From Gelatiniphilus marinus (GTDB taxonomy: Bacteria > Bacteroidota > Bacteroidia > Flavobacteriales > Flavobacteriaceae): 64,000 bases of DNA. The stretch lies in NCBI RefSeq assembly GCF_042678305.1, contig NZ_JBHUDT010000006.1, one strand, 5' to 3'. Both the position numbers and the translations under genes were made by a program. The notes under the pieces were generated by a model, which had not been told where the DNA came from, did not search any database, and worked only from the letters and a program-made list of their open reading frames with translations. Shown here in pieces: positions 7,404-17,156 of the stretch. Each line of letters begins with the position of its first letter. The first letter of the stretch is position 1.

Positions 7404-7883
7404 ATGTCTAAATTTAAAAAGAAAAAAGATGGAGGATTGCCTCCTGTTAACACAGCATCATTGCCAGATATAGTATTTATGCTATTGTTCTTTTTTATGG
7501 TAGCTACCGTAATGCGAGAAGACACATTAAAAATACAAAATAAGTTACCATTGGCAGACCAGGTAGAAAAGCTAGACAAAAAATACCCGATTAGCTATAT
7601 CTATATGGGCAAGCCAAGTGAAAACTATAAAAAATTTGGTACCGTTGCCAGAATTCAGCTTAACGATAAATTTGCCGATGTTTCTGAAGTTGGACGCTTT
7701 ATAGAAGCTGAAAGGTTAGCTTTAAGAGAAGAACTTATTCCGTTTTTAACCGTGTCCCTTAAAGTCGATGAAGAAGCCAATATGGGAATTGTTGGCGATG
7801 TTAAGCAAGAACTTAGAAAAGTAAATGCATTGAAAATCAATTACACAACAGGTATTGGTGATGCATTAGGAAACATGGATTAA
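7404..7883 (+). CDS. exbD: second ExbD/TolR-family protein
   Basis: 159 residues. A basic start (KFKKKKDGG), one helix with the conserved Asp (LPDIVFMLLFFFMVATVM), and a periplasmic domain rich in Lys/Glu. It is paralogous to the upstream exbD but shorter and without the CDYC insert. Tandem exbD genes are common in Bacteroidota. It is the last gene of the operon before a terminator. Confidence 0.87.
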   Translation: MSKFKKKKDGGLPPVNTASLPDIVFMLLFFFMVATVMREDTLKIQNKLPLADQVEKLDKKYPISYIYMGKPSENYKKFGTVARIQLNDKFADVSEVGRFIEAERLALREELIPFLTVSLKVDEEANMGIVGDVKQELRKVNALKINYTTGIGDALGNMD

Positions 7884-7905
7884 ATCAATCTTAATTTTAT
7901 ATTAT

Positions 7906-7941
7906 AAAAGCGTTTTGTTAATTCAAAGCGCTTTTATTTTT
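7906..7941 (+). terminator. rho-independent terminator of the exb operon
   Basis: AAAAGCG / CGCTTTT hairpin with a 16-nt loop, followed by ATTTTTT, about 23 bp after the second exbD stop. Confidence 0.7.
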
Positions 7942-8088
7942 TAATCATAGTACAATTTTAGCAGCACTTTACTAGTTATACCAAATGAGCTTTAAAATGA
8001 TTGATGATAAACTTGAAGTCATTTTCATTTAAATGAAATAGAAACAGCAAATTCATGAATTGGTTAATTTAAACACACATCCGCATAA

Positions 8089-8781
8089 ATGAAAAACATC
8101 TTTTTGGCAATATTTTTTATAATGGGTTTTAATTGTGTTTACTCGCAAAACACTAAAGGCACAGTTACAGATTCGCTTTATAAAGAAGATCACTTTTATG
8201 CTGGAATCACCTATAATTTATTAGCGGGCACACCAGAAAGCATTAAGCAAAGTGGATTTTCAACAGGCTTTCATTTAGGGTACATTAAAGATATGCCCTT
8301 TAATAAAGGCAGAAATATTGCCCTAGGCATTGGGCTTGGGTATTCGGCCAATTCGTTCAACCAAAATTTATTGGTTAACAAAGAGACTTCAGGCCTTTTT
8401 GAGTACAGTATTTTAAACGATAAGAGCAGCTATTCCAAAAATAAAATCTCAATGCATTTAATTGAACTGCCCTTAGAGTTTAGGTGGCGAACATCTACAC
8501 CAACCAACTCAGATTTTTGGCGGGTTTACACAGGGTTTAAACTAGGTTATTTGGTAATGCACACCGCAAAACATGTTGGCGATTTGGGAGTTTTAAAATA
8601 CAGCAATGTCAATAATTTCGAAACTGTTCAATATGGTTTAACTCTAAGTATTGGCTATGGTACATGGAATCTTCATTTATATTATGCACTAAGCCCTATA
8701 TTTAACAAAAAAGCTACAATAAACGGCAGTTCAATAAACATTAAGGCCATTAAAGTGGGTCTGGTATTTTATATACTTTAA
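8089..8781 (+). CDS. outer-membrane beta-barrel protein, PorT-like
   Basis: 230 residues. A signal peptide ends near VYSQ (residue 20). The mature part is a series of amphipathic strands (YAGITYNLLAG, GFHLGYIKD, IALGIGLGYSAN, FRWRTSTPTNSDFWRVYTGFK in two overlapping strands) and ends with a strand that finishes in an aromatic/hydrophobic residue, as for small barrels of the PorT/OmpW-like kind. Assignment to true PorT (type IX secretion) cannot be made from this sequence. It follows the exb operon after a terminator, so it has its own promoter. Confidence 0.7.
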   Translation: MKNIFLAIFFIMGFNCVYSQNTKGTVTDSLYKEDHFYAGITYNLLAGTPESIKQSGFSTGFHLGYIKDMPFNKGRNIALGIGLGYSANSFNQNLLVNKETSGLFEYSILNDKSSYSKNKISMHLIELPLEFRWRTSTPTNSDFWRVYTGFKLGYLVMHTAKHVGDLGVLKYSNVNNFETVQYGLTLSIGYGTWNLHLYYALSPIFNKKATINGSSINIKAIKVGLVFYIL

Positions 8782-8819
8782 ACCGTTTCTTTGTTTTTAA
8801 GTGAAGATACCGCCAATCT

Positions 8820-9434
8820 TTATAACCAATAGTTAACCAAAACCAACTGCGGAAACAGGCCTATAAAACAGCCTATAATCAATTCTTTGTAGGTATGGGC
8901 ATTTAAGTGCAATCTCGATGTTGCCACAGCACCGGTAATAATAGACATTAGCGCCAACGTACCATTAATGTTTATGTTAAAATGAATACTTAAAGCAATA
9001 AAAAACATGAACACCCCAGATATGGCAATCATATGAATGCTCGTTTTAAATTTAAAAAACGCTAAAAACAAACATGCCAGAGTAGAAATTAATATTCCAA
9101 CAAAAAAGTAATACAGCTCTATAAACTGGCTTGGTTTAACAATACGCTGCAGTACCAGTAGAATAACCAAAACATTAAGTATAAGCGGGAAAATACGCTC
9201 TTTGGTGCTTTCTAGGTAAATAGATTTTACTTTGCCCAGAGTTTTTAACAAATAGTATAGCAAGATGGGCAATGCAATGGTTAAAATGAAAAGCGAGATT
9301 AATTTAGCTCTAATAATTTCTATGGGAATAAACCTTGGTGACTTGGCAAAGTAAAACACCACGCCCAGTAAAGGCATTATTAACGGGTGGAAAATAAACG
9401 AGATGCTTCTTAAAACGCGGTCTATCATGCCCAT
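8820..9434 (-). CDS. membrane protein, PAP2-like
   Basis: 204 residues with about six membrane helices. The stretch ATSRLHLNAHTYKE (about residues 172-185) resembles the third phosphatase motif of the PAP2 superfamily (SRxxxxxHxxxD), with Glu in place of the last Asp; the first two motifs are not clear. A lipid-phosphatase-like role is possible but unproven. Its ATG overlaps the rpoN stop codon (TAATG), so it is translationally coupled to rpoN. Confidence 0.7.
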   Translation of the reverse strand: MGMIDRVLRSISFIFHPLIMPLLGVVFYFAKSPRFIPIEIIRAKLISLFILTIALPILLYYLLKTLGKVKSIYLESTKERIFPLILNVLVILLVLQRIVKPSQFIELYYFFVGILISTLACLFLAFFKFKTSIHMIAISGVFMFFIALSIHFNININGTLALMSIITGAVATSRLHLNAHTYKELIIGCFIGLFPQLVLVNYWL

Positions 9435-10894
9435 TAAATTTTTTTGCGTAAACGTGCAACGGGAATATCTAATTGTTCTCTATATTTTGCTACGGTGCGT
9501 CTGGCAATAGGGTATCCTTTTTCTTTTAGAATAGACGCTAAAGCTTCGTCTGTAAGGGGTTTGCGTTTATCTTCTTCTTCAATAACGGTTTCTAAAATTT
9601 TCTTTATCTCTCTTGTTGAAACGTCTTCGCCTTGATCGTTTTTCATCGACTCAGAAAAGAATTCTTTAATCAATTTAGTACCGTAAGGTGTATCGACATA
9701 TTTACTGTTTGCCACTCTTGAAACCGTTGAAACGTCCATCGAAATTTCATCGGCAATATCTTTAAGGATCATGGGTTTTAAATTGCGCTCGTCTCCAGTT
9801 AAAAAGTACTCTTTTTGATAGTGCATAATGGCACTCATGGTTACAAAAAGGGTTTGTTGGCGTTGTTTTATGGCCTCTATAAACCACTTAGCCGCATCTA
9901 GTTTTTGTTTAATAAAAACTACGGCATCTTTTTGCGAACTCGATTTTTCCTTACTGTCTTTATAGCCTTTAAGCATGTTGCTGTATTCTCTGGATACGTG
10001 CAGCTCTGGTGCGTTTCTGCCGTTTAGCGTAAGTTCTAGTTCGCCATCAACAATTCTAATGGCAAAATCGGGCACTATATGTTCTACAATGCGGTTGTTA
10101 CCGGCATAAGTTCCGCCGGGTTTTGGATTTAAATGCTCGATTTCTGAAATGGCATCTTTGAGTTGAATTTCTGAAATATCGAATTTTTGAAGTAGTTTTT
10201 TATAATGCTTTTTGGTAAACTGATCGAAAGCAGTATCAATAATATTGATGGCTAATTGGGTATCGGGCGTTTTTTCTTTTCGGTGCAACTGAATGCTTAA
10301 ACATTCCTGAAGATTCCTAGCACCTACACCAGCAGGATCCAATTGATGTACAATGCGCAAAACCGATGCTACTTTGTCTTCATCGGTATAAACGTTTTGT
10401 GTAAACGCCAAATCATCGGTAATATCGGATAACGAACGACGGATGTACCCGCTTTCATCAACACTTCCTACTAAAAATTCAGCAATATCGCGTTCTTCGT
10501 CAGATAACCTATAGGTGTTTAATTGATTGATTAAATGTTGTGTGAAAGATGTTCCTGCGGCATAGGGCATCGTTTTTTCCTCATCGTCGCTACTGTAATT
10601 ATTTACTTGTGTGCGGTAATCCGGGATTTCATCATCACTTAAATATTCATCTACATTAATATCTTCGGCATTTATGGTTTCATTATCACCATAATCATCG
10701 GTAGAATTATCTAAATCAGAATCGTAATCGTTGTCCAATTCTTCTTTACCACCTTCAAGCGCTGGATTTTCTTCAAGTTCTTGCTTTATACGTTGCTCGA
10801 AAGCCTGTGTGGGCAACTGTATCAATTTCATTAATTGAATTTGCTGCGGCGACAGTTTTTGCGATAATTTGAATTGTAAATATTGTTTAAGCAT
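9434..10894 (-). CDS. rpoN: RNA polymerase sigma-54 factor
   Basis: 486 residues. Region I is Gln/Leu-rich (LKQYLQFKLSQKLSPQQIQL), region II is acidic (about residues 45-105), then comes the core-binding domain and the C-terminal RpoN box ARRTVAKYRE (about 462-471), which recognises the -24 element. It directs transcription from -24/-12 promoters with AAA+ activators. It is the first gene of a pair with the PAP2-like membrane protein. Confidence 0.95.
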   Translation of the reverse strand: MLKQYLQFKLSQKLSPQQIQLMKLIQLPTQAFEQRIKQELEENPALEGGKEELDNDYDSDLDNSTDDYGDNETINAEDINVDEYLSDDEIPDYRTQVNNYSSDDEEKTMPYAAGTSFTQHLINQLNTYRLSDEERDIAEFLVGSVDESGYIRRSLSDITDDLAFTQNVYTDEDKVASVLRIVHQLDPAGVGARNLQECLSIQLHRKEKTPDTQLAINIIDTAFDQFTKKHYKKLLQKFDISEIQLKDAISEIEHLNPKPGGTYAGNNRIVEHIVPDFAIRIVDGELELTLNGRNAPELHVSREYSNMLKGYKDSKEKSSSQKDAVVFIKQKLDAAKWFIEAIKQRQQTLFVTMSAIMHYQKEYFLTGDERNLKPMILKDIADEISMDVSTVSRVANSKYVDTPYGTKLIKEFFSESMKNDQGEDVSTREIKKILETVIEEEDKRKPLTDEALASILKEKGYPIARRTVAKYREQLDIPVARLRKKI

Positions 10895-10934
10895 GTTCCG
10901 ATTTGATTATTGTAAAAATATAAAACTATTTTTA

Positions 10935-10998
10935 AAAAAGAAGACCTGTCTGGTTTAGATACTGAAACAAGTTAAGCACAGTGAACCTGACAGGTCTA
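10935..10998 (-). terminator. terminator after asnS
   Basis: Inverted repeat AGACCTGTC / GACAGGTCT flanking an inner segment that contains the local repeat TACTGAAAC. On the minus strand it runs into a TTCTTTTTT tail. It lies between asnS (stop at 11017) and rpoN. Confidence 0.65.
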
Positions 10999-11016
10999 TT
11001 TGAGACGAAAGTAAAT

Positions 11017-12450
11017 CTAAAACTCTGCGTTTTGCGGGGTTCTTGGGAAAGGAATAACGTCTCTAATATTGCCCATTCCTGTTGCGAACATAACCAAACG
11101 CTCGAAGCCTAAGCCAAACCCAGAATGTACAGCGGTGCCGTATTTGCGTAAATCGAGGTACCACCAAAGTTCCTCTTCGTCGATATCCAAAGCCTTCATT
11201 TTTTCTTTTAGAACCTCTAAACGCTCTTCGCGTTGCGAGCCACCAACTATTTCGCCAATGCCTGGGAACAGTATATCCATGGCACGAACGGTTTTGCCGT
11301 CTTCGTTTAAACGCATGTAAAAGGCTTTTATATTTGCCGGATAATCAAATAAAATAACAGGGCATTTAAAGTGTTTTTCAACTAGGAAACGCTCGTGTTC
11401 GCTTTGTAAATCGGCACCCCATTTGTTTATAATATATTTGAATTTCTTTTTCTTATTGGGTTTGCTGTTGCGCAGAATATCGATAGCTTCGGTATAGCTT
11501 ACACGTTTAAAATTGTTTTCGGTAACAAATTTTAATTTTTCAATTAACGACATATCGCTACGTTCTGCCTGAGGTTTTGTTTTTTCTTCGTCTTGTAAAC
11601 GCTTGTCTAAAAATTCTAAATCTTCGCGGTTATTTTCTAAAACATAAGCGATAACCGATTTCATAAAATCTTCAGCTAAATCCATATTACCAGCTAAATC
11701 CATAAAAGCCACTTCGGGTTCAATCATCCAAAACTCAGCTAAATGGCGCGAGGTATTCGAGTTTTCTGCGCGAAAGGTTGGACCAAAGGTATATACTTTG
11801 CCTAAAGACATGGCATAGGTTTCGGCTTCCAATTGACCCGAAACGGTAAGGTTGGTTTCTTTTCCGAAGAAATCTTTTGAAAAATCGACTTCGCCTTCAT
11901 CATTTAACGGCGGATTTTTGGCATCTAAATTGGTAACGCGAAACATTTCGCCTGCACCTTCGGCATCGCTTCCTGTAATAATTGGTGCGTGCATATAGTA
12001 AAACCCGTTTTCGTTAAAATATTTATGAATGGCAAATGATAACGAAGAGCGTAAACGCATTACCGCGCCAAAAGTATTGGTACGGGTGCGTAAATGGGCG
12101 TTTTCCCTTAAAAACTCAAAGGAGTGTTTTTTGGGTTGAATAGGAAAGGTTTCGGCATCAGAATCGCCTAAAATTTCAATGGAACTTACATTGATTTCAA
12201 CGTTTTGGCCTTTGCCTTGGCTTTCTACCAATTCGCCTTTTATATGTAGCGCAGCACCTGTTGTAATACGTTTTAAAATAGCTTGGTCTGTATTTTCAAA
12301 GTCCACCACACATTGTATATTATTTAAAGTAGAGCCATCGTTTAAGGCTATAAAACGGTTTGCTCTAAAGGTTCTTACCCAACCTTTTACTTCTACTTCT
12401 GGCAGGGTAATTTCCTGCGATAATAATTGTGATACGGTACGTAATTGCAT
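11017..12450 (-). CDS. asnS: asparaginyl-tRNA synthetase
   Basis: 477 residues. An N-terminal OB-fold anticodon-binding domain (about 15-110, VEVKGWVRTFRA), then the class IIb catalytic core with motif 2 (FGPTFRAENSNTSRHLAEF) and motif 3 (GFGLGFERLVMF). It charges tRNA-Asn. The length and motifs match bacterial AsnRS rather than AspRS. A -7-type promoter lies 21 bp upstream. Confidence 0.95.
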   Translation of the reverse strand: MQLRTVSQLLSQEITLPEVEVKGWVRTFRANRFIALNDGSTLNNIQCVVDFENTDQAILKRITTGAALHIKGELVESQGKGQNVEINVSSIEILGDSDAETFPIQPKKHSFEFLRENAHLRTRTNTFGAVMRLRSSLSFAIHKYFNENGFYYMHAPIITGSDAEGAGEMFRVTNLDAKNPPLNDEGEVDFSKDFFGKETNLTVSGQLEAETYAMSLGKVYTFGPTFRAENSNTSRHLAEFWMIEPEVAFMDLAGNMDLAEDFMKSVIAYVLENNREDLEFLDKRLQDEEKTKPQAERSDMSLIEKLKFVTENNFKRVSYTEAIDILRNSKPNKKKKFKYIINKWGADLQSEHERFLVEKHFKCPVILFDYPANIKAFYMRLNEDGKTVRAMDILFPGIGEIVGGSQREERLEVLKEKMKALDIDEEELWWYLDLRKYGTAVHSGFGLGFERLVMFATGMGNIRDVIPFPRTPQNAEF

Positions 12451-12470
12451 GTGTATTTAATTTTAAAGTG

Positions 12471-12478
12471 CAAATATA
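12471..12478 (-). promoter_or_regulatory. asnS promoter -7 element
   Basis: TATATTTG on the minus strand fits the Bacteroidota TAnnTTTG consensus exactly and lies 21 bp upstream of the asnS ATG. No clear TTTG at the -33 position. Confidence 0.5.
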
Positions 12479-12623
12479 ATATTTAGTACACAGTAATCAG
12501 TCGCCAGTAGGCAGTAATTTTAAGGCTTAAGGGCTTTGGGCTTTCAATCTTCAAATAATTAAAAAACAAACTCCAAAATGAGAAATATTTTTTGGAATTT
12601 AGTATTTGTTTTTTTTTGGAATT

Positions 12624-15011
12624 TTATTCAGCCTCGTCCTCCTCTGGAATAATATTTATTGAAGGTTCTTTCAATACTTCTTTATTGGCAATACTGCGTT
12701 CTAAAGACAGTAATAAAGACGGTAATAACAAGAGGTTTGAAAGCATAGCGAAAAGTAAAGTCGCCGAGACCAAAGCCCCTAATGCCACCGTACCGCCAAA
12801 GCTGGAAATGGTGAAAACCGAGAACCCGAAGAATAAAACAATGGAGGTGTAAAACATGCTTACCCCCGTTTCGCGTAAAGCGGCGTAAACCGATTTTTTA
12901 ATCTTCCAATGGTTGGCCTGTAACTCTTGCCTGTATTTTGCTAAAAAGTGAATGGTATCATCTACCGAAATACCAAAGGCAATACTAAATACCAAAATGG
13001 TCGAGGGTTTTATAGGTACGCCCAAATAGCCCATTAAACCTGCGGTTACCAATAATGGCAGTAGGTTTGGGATGAGCGAAACAACAATCATTCTAAAAGA
13101 CCTAAACATATAGGCCATAAACAAGGAAATAAGAAATATAGCCAGCGATAAAGAAATTACTAGGTTTTTTACCAGATATTCTGTGCCTTTTTGAAACACC
13201 AACGCTTTGCCAGTCATGGTAACGTTGTAGCGTTCTTTAGGGAAAAGCTTGTCTATTTCGGTTTGCAGGTCTTCTTCGATACGCTCCATTTTATCGGTAC
13301 CAATATCTTTCATAAATGTTGTAATACGCGCATACTGCCCCGTGCTATCAACAAAATTTTTAAGCAAATCGACATTTGATGTCGAGTTTTTGGCATACGA
13401 TAAAATAAAACTATTTTCTTGCGATGTTGGCAGTTGATAGTGCTTTGGGTTGCCGTTGTAATAGGCCTGTTTGGAGTATTTAACCAAACCAACCACCGAA
13501 ATGGGTTTAGAGAGTTCGGGCGTTTCAGCAATTAATTCCTCCAGTTCGTTCATACGTTTTAAAGTGGCGAGTTTCATAACACCTTTTTTGCGCTTGGTGT
13601 CAATCATAATTTCCAATGGCATAATGCCGTTAAACTCGTTTTCAAAAAAGCGAATATCGTTTACAAATTCAGATTGCTGTGGCATATCTTCAATTAAACT
13701 GCCCGAAATTTTTATTTGATAAATACCAATAATACTAGCTATTAACAGCACTACCGATGTTGCGTAAATGGCTATGCGTTTTTGCTTTACCATGCGCTCC
13801 ATCCAGTTTACAAAAGCACCTATCCATCGTTTGTTCAAATGCTCTAAATGGCGCTCTTTGGGGTAAGGCAAAAAGGTGTAAATAATAGGAATTATGAGCA
13901 GGCACAAAATAAAAATGGCCAAAATACTTAGCGATGCCACAATACCAAATTCCTTTAAAAGTTTGCTCTCGGTTAAAATAAAGGTAGCAAAACCAGAAGC
14001 CGTGGTTACGTTGGTCATTAAGGTTGCATTCCCGATTTTGGTAATTACGCGTTGCAACGATTTTACTTTATTGCCGTGTAGTTTAACCTCGTGTTGGTAT
14101 TTGTTTATTAAAAAGATGCAGTTTGGAATACCGATTACAATTATTAATGGCGGAATCAAGGCCGTTAAAACGGTAATCTCGTAATTTAACAAACCTAGGA
14201 AACCCAAGGTCCACATCACGCCAATACACACCACGATTAGCGAAATAAAAGTGGCTCGAAACGACCTGAAAAAGAAAAAGAAAATAAGGGAGGTAACCAA
14301 TAAGGCAGCGACTATAAATTTGCCTATTTCGTCTATAATCAATTGAGCGTTAAGGGTTCTTATATAAGGCATTCCAGAAACCCTAACATCTAAATTTTGG
14401 GCAGCTTCAAAGGCTTCAATGGCGGGGTTTAAAACATTAATAACAAAGTCTTTTCTGGCCGATGTGTTAACAATATCCTTTTTTAAATAAATGGCCGTTC
14501 TAATCGTTTTTGTTTCTTTATTAAACAGGAAATTGTCATAAAATGGATACTTTTTAAAAAGCTCATCTTGAAGCGTTTCAATTTGTTTTAAAGATGAAAC
14601 CGAATCTTTTATAAAAGGTTCGAGCCTGAATTTTGCGTTTTCATCATCCTTGATAAGCTTTTGTAAATCTTTGATTGAAATAACAGTTTCAACATCTTCA
14701 AATTGTTTGAACGATTCTGAAAGTTTGTTCCAAGCATTCAGCTTTTCAACGGTAAAAAGGGAAGTATCTTTAACTCCAAAAACAATTAAGTTACCTTCTT
14801 CACCAAAGATTTTTAAAAAATCGTTATAAACCACGTTTACCTCGTGGTCGTCCGGTAATAAGTTGGCTTCGGTGTGCGTAAACCGCATGTTTTTCCACTG
14901 AAAACTAAAAAATACAGTAGCCCCAATTATGGCAACAAGAATGGCTATTTTGTTACGCAAAATAAGTCTTGCCGTTACATCCCAGAAGTTTTTTGTGAAT
15001 AGTTTAAACAT
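12624..15011 (-). CDS. MMPL/RND-family exporter
   Basis: 795 residues with the RND layout in one short polypeptide: helix 1 (about 20-38), a large periplasmic loop (40-225), helices 2-6 (about 228-385), helix 7 (about 415), a second loop (435-630) and helices 8-12 (about 635-770). The sterol-sensing-like region and the SVDDTIHFLAKYR segment in the last helix bundle are typical of the MMPL group, which exports lipids or other hydrophobic compounds using the proton gradient. No partner membrane-fusion or outer-membrane genes are adjacent. Confidence 0.85.
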   Translation of the reverse strand: MFKLFTKNFWDVTARLILRNKIAILVAIIGATVFFSFQWKNMRFTHTEANLLPDDHEVNVVYNDFLKIFGEEGNLIVFGVKDTSLFTVEKLNAWNKLSESFKQFEDVETVISIKDLQKLIKDDENAKFRLEPFIKDSVSSLKQIETLQDELFKKYPFYDNFLFNKETKTIRTAIYLKKDIVNTSARKDFVINVLNPAIEAFEAAQNLDVRVSGMPYIRTLNAQLIIDEIGKFIVAALLVTSLIFFFFFRSFRATFISLIVVCIGVMWTLGFLGLLNYEITVLTALIPPLIIVIGIPNCIFLINKYQHEVKLHGNKVKSLQRVITKIGNATLMTNVTTASGFATFILTESKLLKEFGIVASLSILAIFILCLLIIPIIYTFLPYPKERHLEHLNKRWIGAFVNWMERMVKQKRIAIYATSVVLLIASIIGIYQIKISGSLIEDMPQQSEFVNDIRFFENEFNGIMPLEIMIDTKRKKGVMKLATLKRMNELEELIAETPELSKPISVVGLVKYSKQAYYNGNPKHYQLPTSQENSFILSYAKNSTSNVDLLKNFVDSTGQYARITTFMKDIGTDKMERIEEDLQTEIDKLFPKERYNVTMTGKALVFQKGTEYLVKNLVISLSLAIFLISLFMAYMFRSFRMIVVSLIPNLLPLLVTAGLMGYLGVPIKPSTILVFSIAFGISVDDTIHFLAKYRQELQANHWKIKKSVYAALRETGVSMFYTSIVLFFGFSVFTISSFGGTVALGALVSATLLFAMLSNLLLLPSLLLSLERSIANKEVLKEPSINIIPEEDEAE

Positions 15012-15071
15012 GCTCTGTTTTAAAGATGCGCAAAGGTAGAAAAAACCTATATATAACTAGCCTTAAATAGC

Positions 15072-16343
15072 TTATAATGTAATATTGAAAGTAAATTTAA
15101 GTGCGATATTATCGGCAATTTCGGGCAAATGGTAGGCACCGTACCTGTAAGTAAAGCTTAGGCCAAAACCAAAAAGTAATTTGTTAAGCTCGAAACCAGA
15201 TTCTGTAAAGCCCTTATTTAAAGAATTAAATGTTATGTTTTGATGTCTTTCTGGATTTTCTATGTCGCCAATGGCATATCGGGTTATTAATACCAGTTGT
15301 GGTTGAAAACGCTTTGATATTTTAAATGGCGCAATAAAATGTTTGAGTTGAAGGGTTGTAAATTTATCTGAAAAAAACTCATTAAAAAACATGGTTTCAA
15401 AGCTGTTTAAGCCTGCTACCGAAAACCGTTGCATAATGGTTTCTTTTCTGATGTTGTTTGGGTATGCGTGATACAAATGGGTTAACGGCGCGTTTTGGGA
15501 AGTAATTCCAGAGACTAAAGTAATTTCTGATAGCGTTTCGTTTTTATACTGGATTTTATGAATGGTTCTAAAATCCAGTTTTGAAAAATTGATGTTGCTG
15601 TTAAACACATTTTTAAAGCTATTGGTAAACTGAAGCGTAAATTTAGGGTAGCCTTCTTTGGTTTCAACTAATTTATTTTCGGCATATTCAAAACTGTTAA
15701 AAGGGCTCCATTGCAATGCCAAAGTTGCGGTACTTAAATGAAACTCGCTGAGTGTATGGCCATTAAATACGTATTGATAGTTATAGGTTGGGTTTATGTT
15801 GCTAACGGCAAATTGGGTTTCAGATATAAGTTTGGGCGTTATTTGGTGCTCTATGGAAAGGGTTTTTGTAACGTGTTTATGAAACAAATCGATATTTAAC
15901 AAACGTGGTTCGAAAAACTGGAAAAAGCGTGTGTCTGTTAAAAACTTTGTGCTTCCTGTTTCCTGTAAATCGTTAGTATATGAAGCATTTAACCAGGTGT
16001 TGGTTTTTTCGGCTAACATAAAACCGGCGCCAATACTATATTTAAAACGGTGGTCTTTAAAACCGTAAACGGTATAACCGTTAACTCTGAATGTCTTTGA
16101 AAACGCCTCGTTGGTTATACCGCCAATACCTGTACGGAGGCCTTCGTATTGATTGAATTTTACTAAATAACGTAAATCGAAATTAAAAAACTTGGTGGGC
16201 AAAAAACCGTTACCGAGCTGTTTTACAAAAGCTTTTTTTTTAATGGAATCTTGTTTGGGTTCTATGTTAATATTTGAAAAAGATTGAGAGTGCAGCAACA
16301 TTGTAAAAATAAAAAACAGGAAAGTTGTACAATGTTTTGGCAT
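15072..16343 (-). CDS. outer-membrane barrel protein, DUF5686-like C-terminal part
   Basis: 423 residues with a signal peptide ending near LLHSQS (residue 20). The mature chain is made of amphipathic beta strands and resembles the barrel part of DUF5686 proteins (FNFDLRYLVKFNQYEGLRTG, then FRVNGYTVYGFKDHRFKYS). It lacks the carboxypeptidase-regulatory-like N-terminal domain usual in that family. It lies 61 bp upstream of the MMPL exporter start on the same strand, so the two may form an operon linking inner and outer membrane; that is inference. Confidence 0.65.
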   Translation of the reverse strand: MPKHCTTFLFFIFTMLLHSQSFSNINIEPKQDSIKKKAFVKQLGNGFLPTKFFNFDLRYLVKFNQYEGLRTGIGGITNEAFSKTFRVNGYTVYGFKDHRFKYSIGAGFMLAEKTNTWLNASYTNDLQETGSTKFLTDTRFFQFFEPRLLNIDLFHKHVTKTLSIEHQITPKLISETQFAVSNINPTYNYQYVFNGHTLSEFHLSTATLALQWSPFNSFEYAENKLVETKEGYPKFTLQFTNSFKNVFNSNINFSKLDFRTIHKIQYKNETLSEITLVSGITSQNAPLTHLYHAYPNNIRKETIMQRFSVAGLNSFETMFFNEFFSDKFTTLQLKHFIAPFKISKRFQPQLVLITRYAIGDIENPERHQNITFNSLNKGFTESGFELNKLLFGFGLSFTYRYGAYHLPEIADNIALKFTFNITL

Positions 16344-16398
16344 GCTAGCAATAAAAAACTCTGGTTAAAAAAAAGCGACAATTTAGTCGCTTCTTAAT

Positions 16399-16956
16399 TT
16401 ACACGGTCATGATTTCTTTTTCCTTATTTTCAAAGACCTCATCAATCTTTTTAACGTATGTGTCGGTAATTTGTTGTATGTCTATTTCAGCGTTCTTTTT
16501 TAGGTCTTCAGATATACCATCATTCTTTTTAACATCGTTCATGGCATCTTTACGCGCAGCCCTAACACTAATTTTGGCATCTTCGGTCTCAGATTTGGCT
16601 TGTTTAGCCAAATCTTTTCGACGTTCTTCGGTTAAAGGTGGCACATTAATTATAATGGTTTCTCCGTTGTTCATGGGGTTAAAGCCAAGGTTGGCATAAG
16701 CAATACTACGCTCGATTTCCTGCAGCATGCTTTTTTCCCAAGGTTGCACGGTTATGGTTCTGCCATCGGGTGTGTTTACGTTGGCCACTTGACTTAAGGG
16801 CGTTTGCGAGCCGTAGTAATCTACCATAACGCTGCCCAACATTGCAGGACTTGCTTTACCTGCTCTAATGTTAACCAATTGTTTTTCTAAATGCTTTATG
16901 GCATTATCCATAGCTTCTTTTGCCGTGTCTAGTATAAATTGTACGTCTTCGTTCAT
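16399..16956 (-). CDS. frr: ribosome recycling factor
   Basis: 185 residues, the usual length. Typical segments are VNIRAGKASPAML (about 28-40), VQPWEKSMLQEIERSI (70-85) and LTEERRKDLAKQAK (about 107-120). With EF-G it splits terminated ribosomes. It lies downstream of pyrH with a 200-bp gap, an arrangement widespread in bacteria. Confidence 0.96.
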   Translation of the reverse strand: MNEDVQFILDTAKEAMDNAIKHLEKQLVNIRAGKASPAMLGSVMVDYYGSQTPLSQVANVNTPDGRTITVQPWEKSMLQEIERSIAYANLGFNPMNNGETIIINVPPLTEERRKDLAKQAKSETEDAKISVRAARKDAMNDVKKNDGISEDLKKNAEIDIQQITDTYVKKIDEVFENKEKEIMTV

Positions 16957-17156
16957 GGTTTTAAAATTTTATATCGATAATTTCAAAAATTGAGCCAAAC
17001 TAAAATGCTTTATTTTTATAATATTGTTTCCTTAGACTTCCTTTTTATTCATTAAATAATATTTTTTATGATAATGAATTGATGAATCTTCTATTTAAAG
17101 GGAATGACAATTTATTTGAAACTTTAAGGCAATACCTTAAAGTTATATTTTAATAA

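Noticed and set aside
5424..7883. A complete TonB system
   Set aside because: exbB and two exbD are present, but no TonB protein gene is seen nearby, so only the energising part can be claimed.
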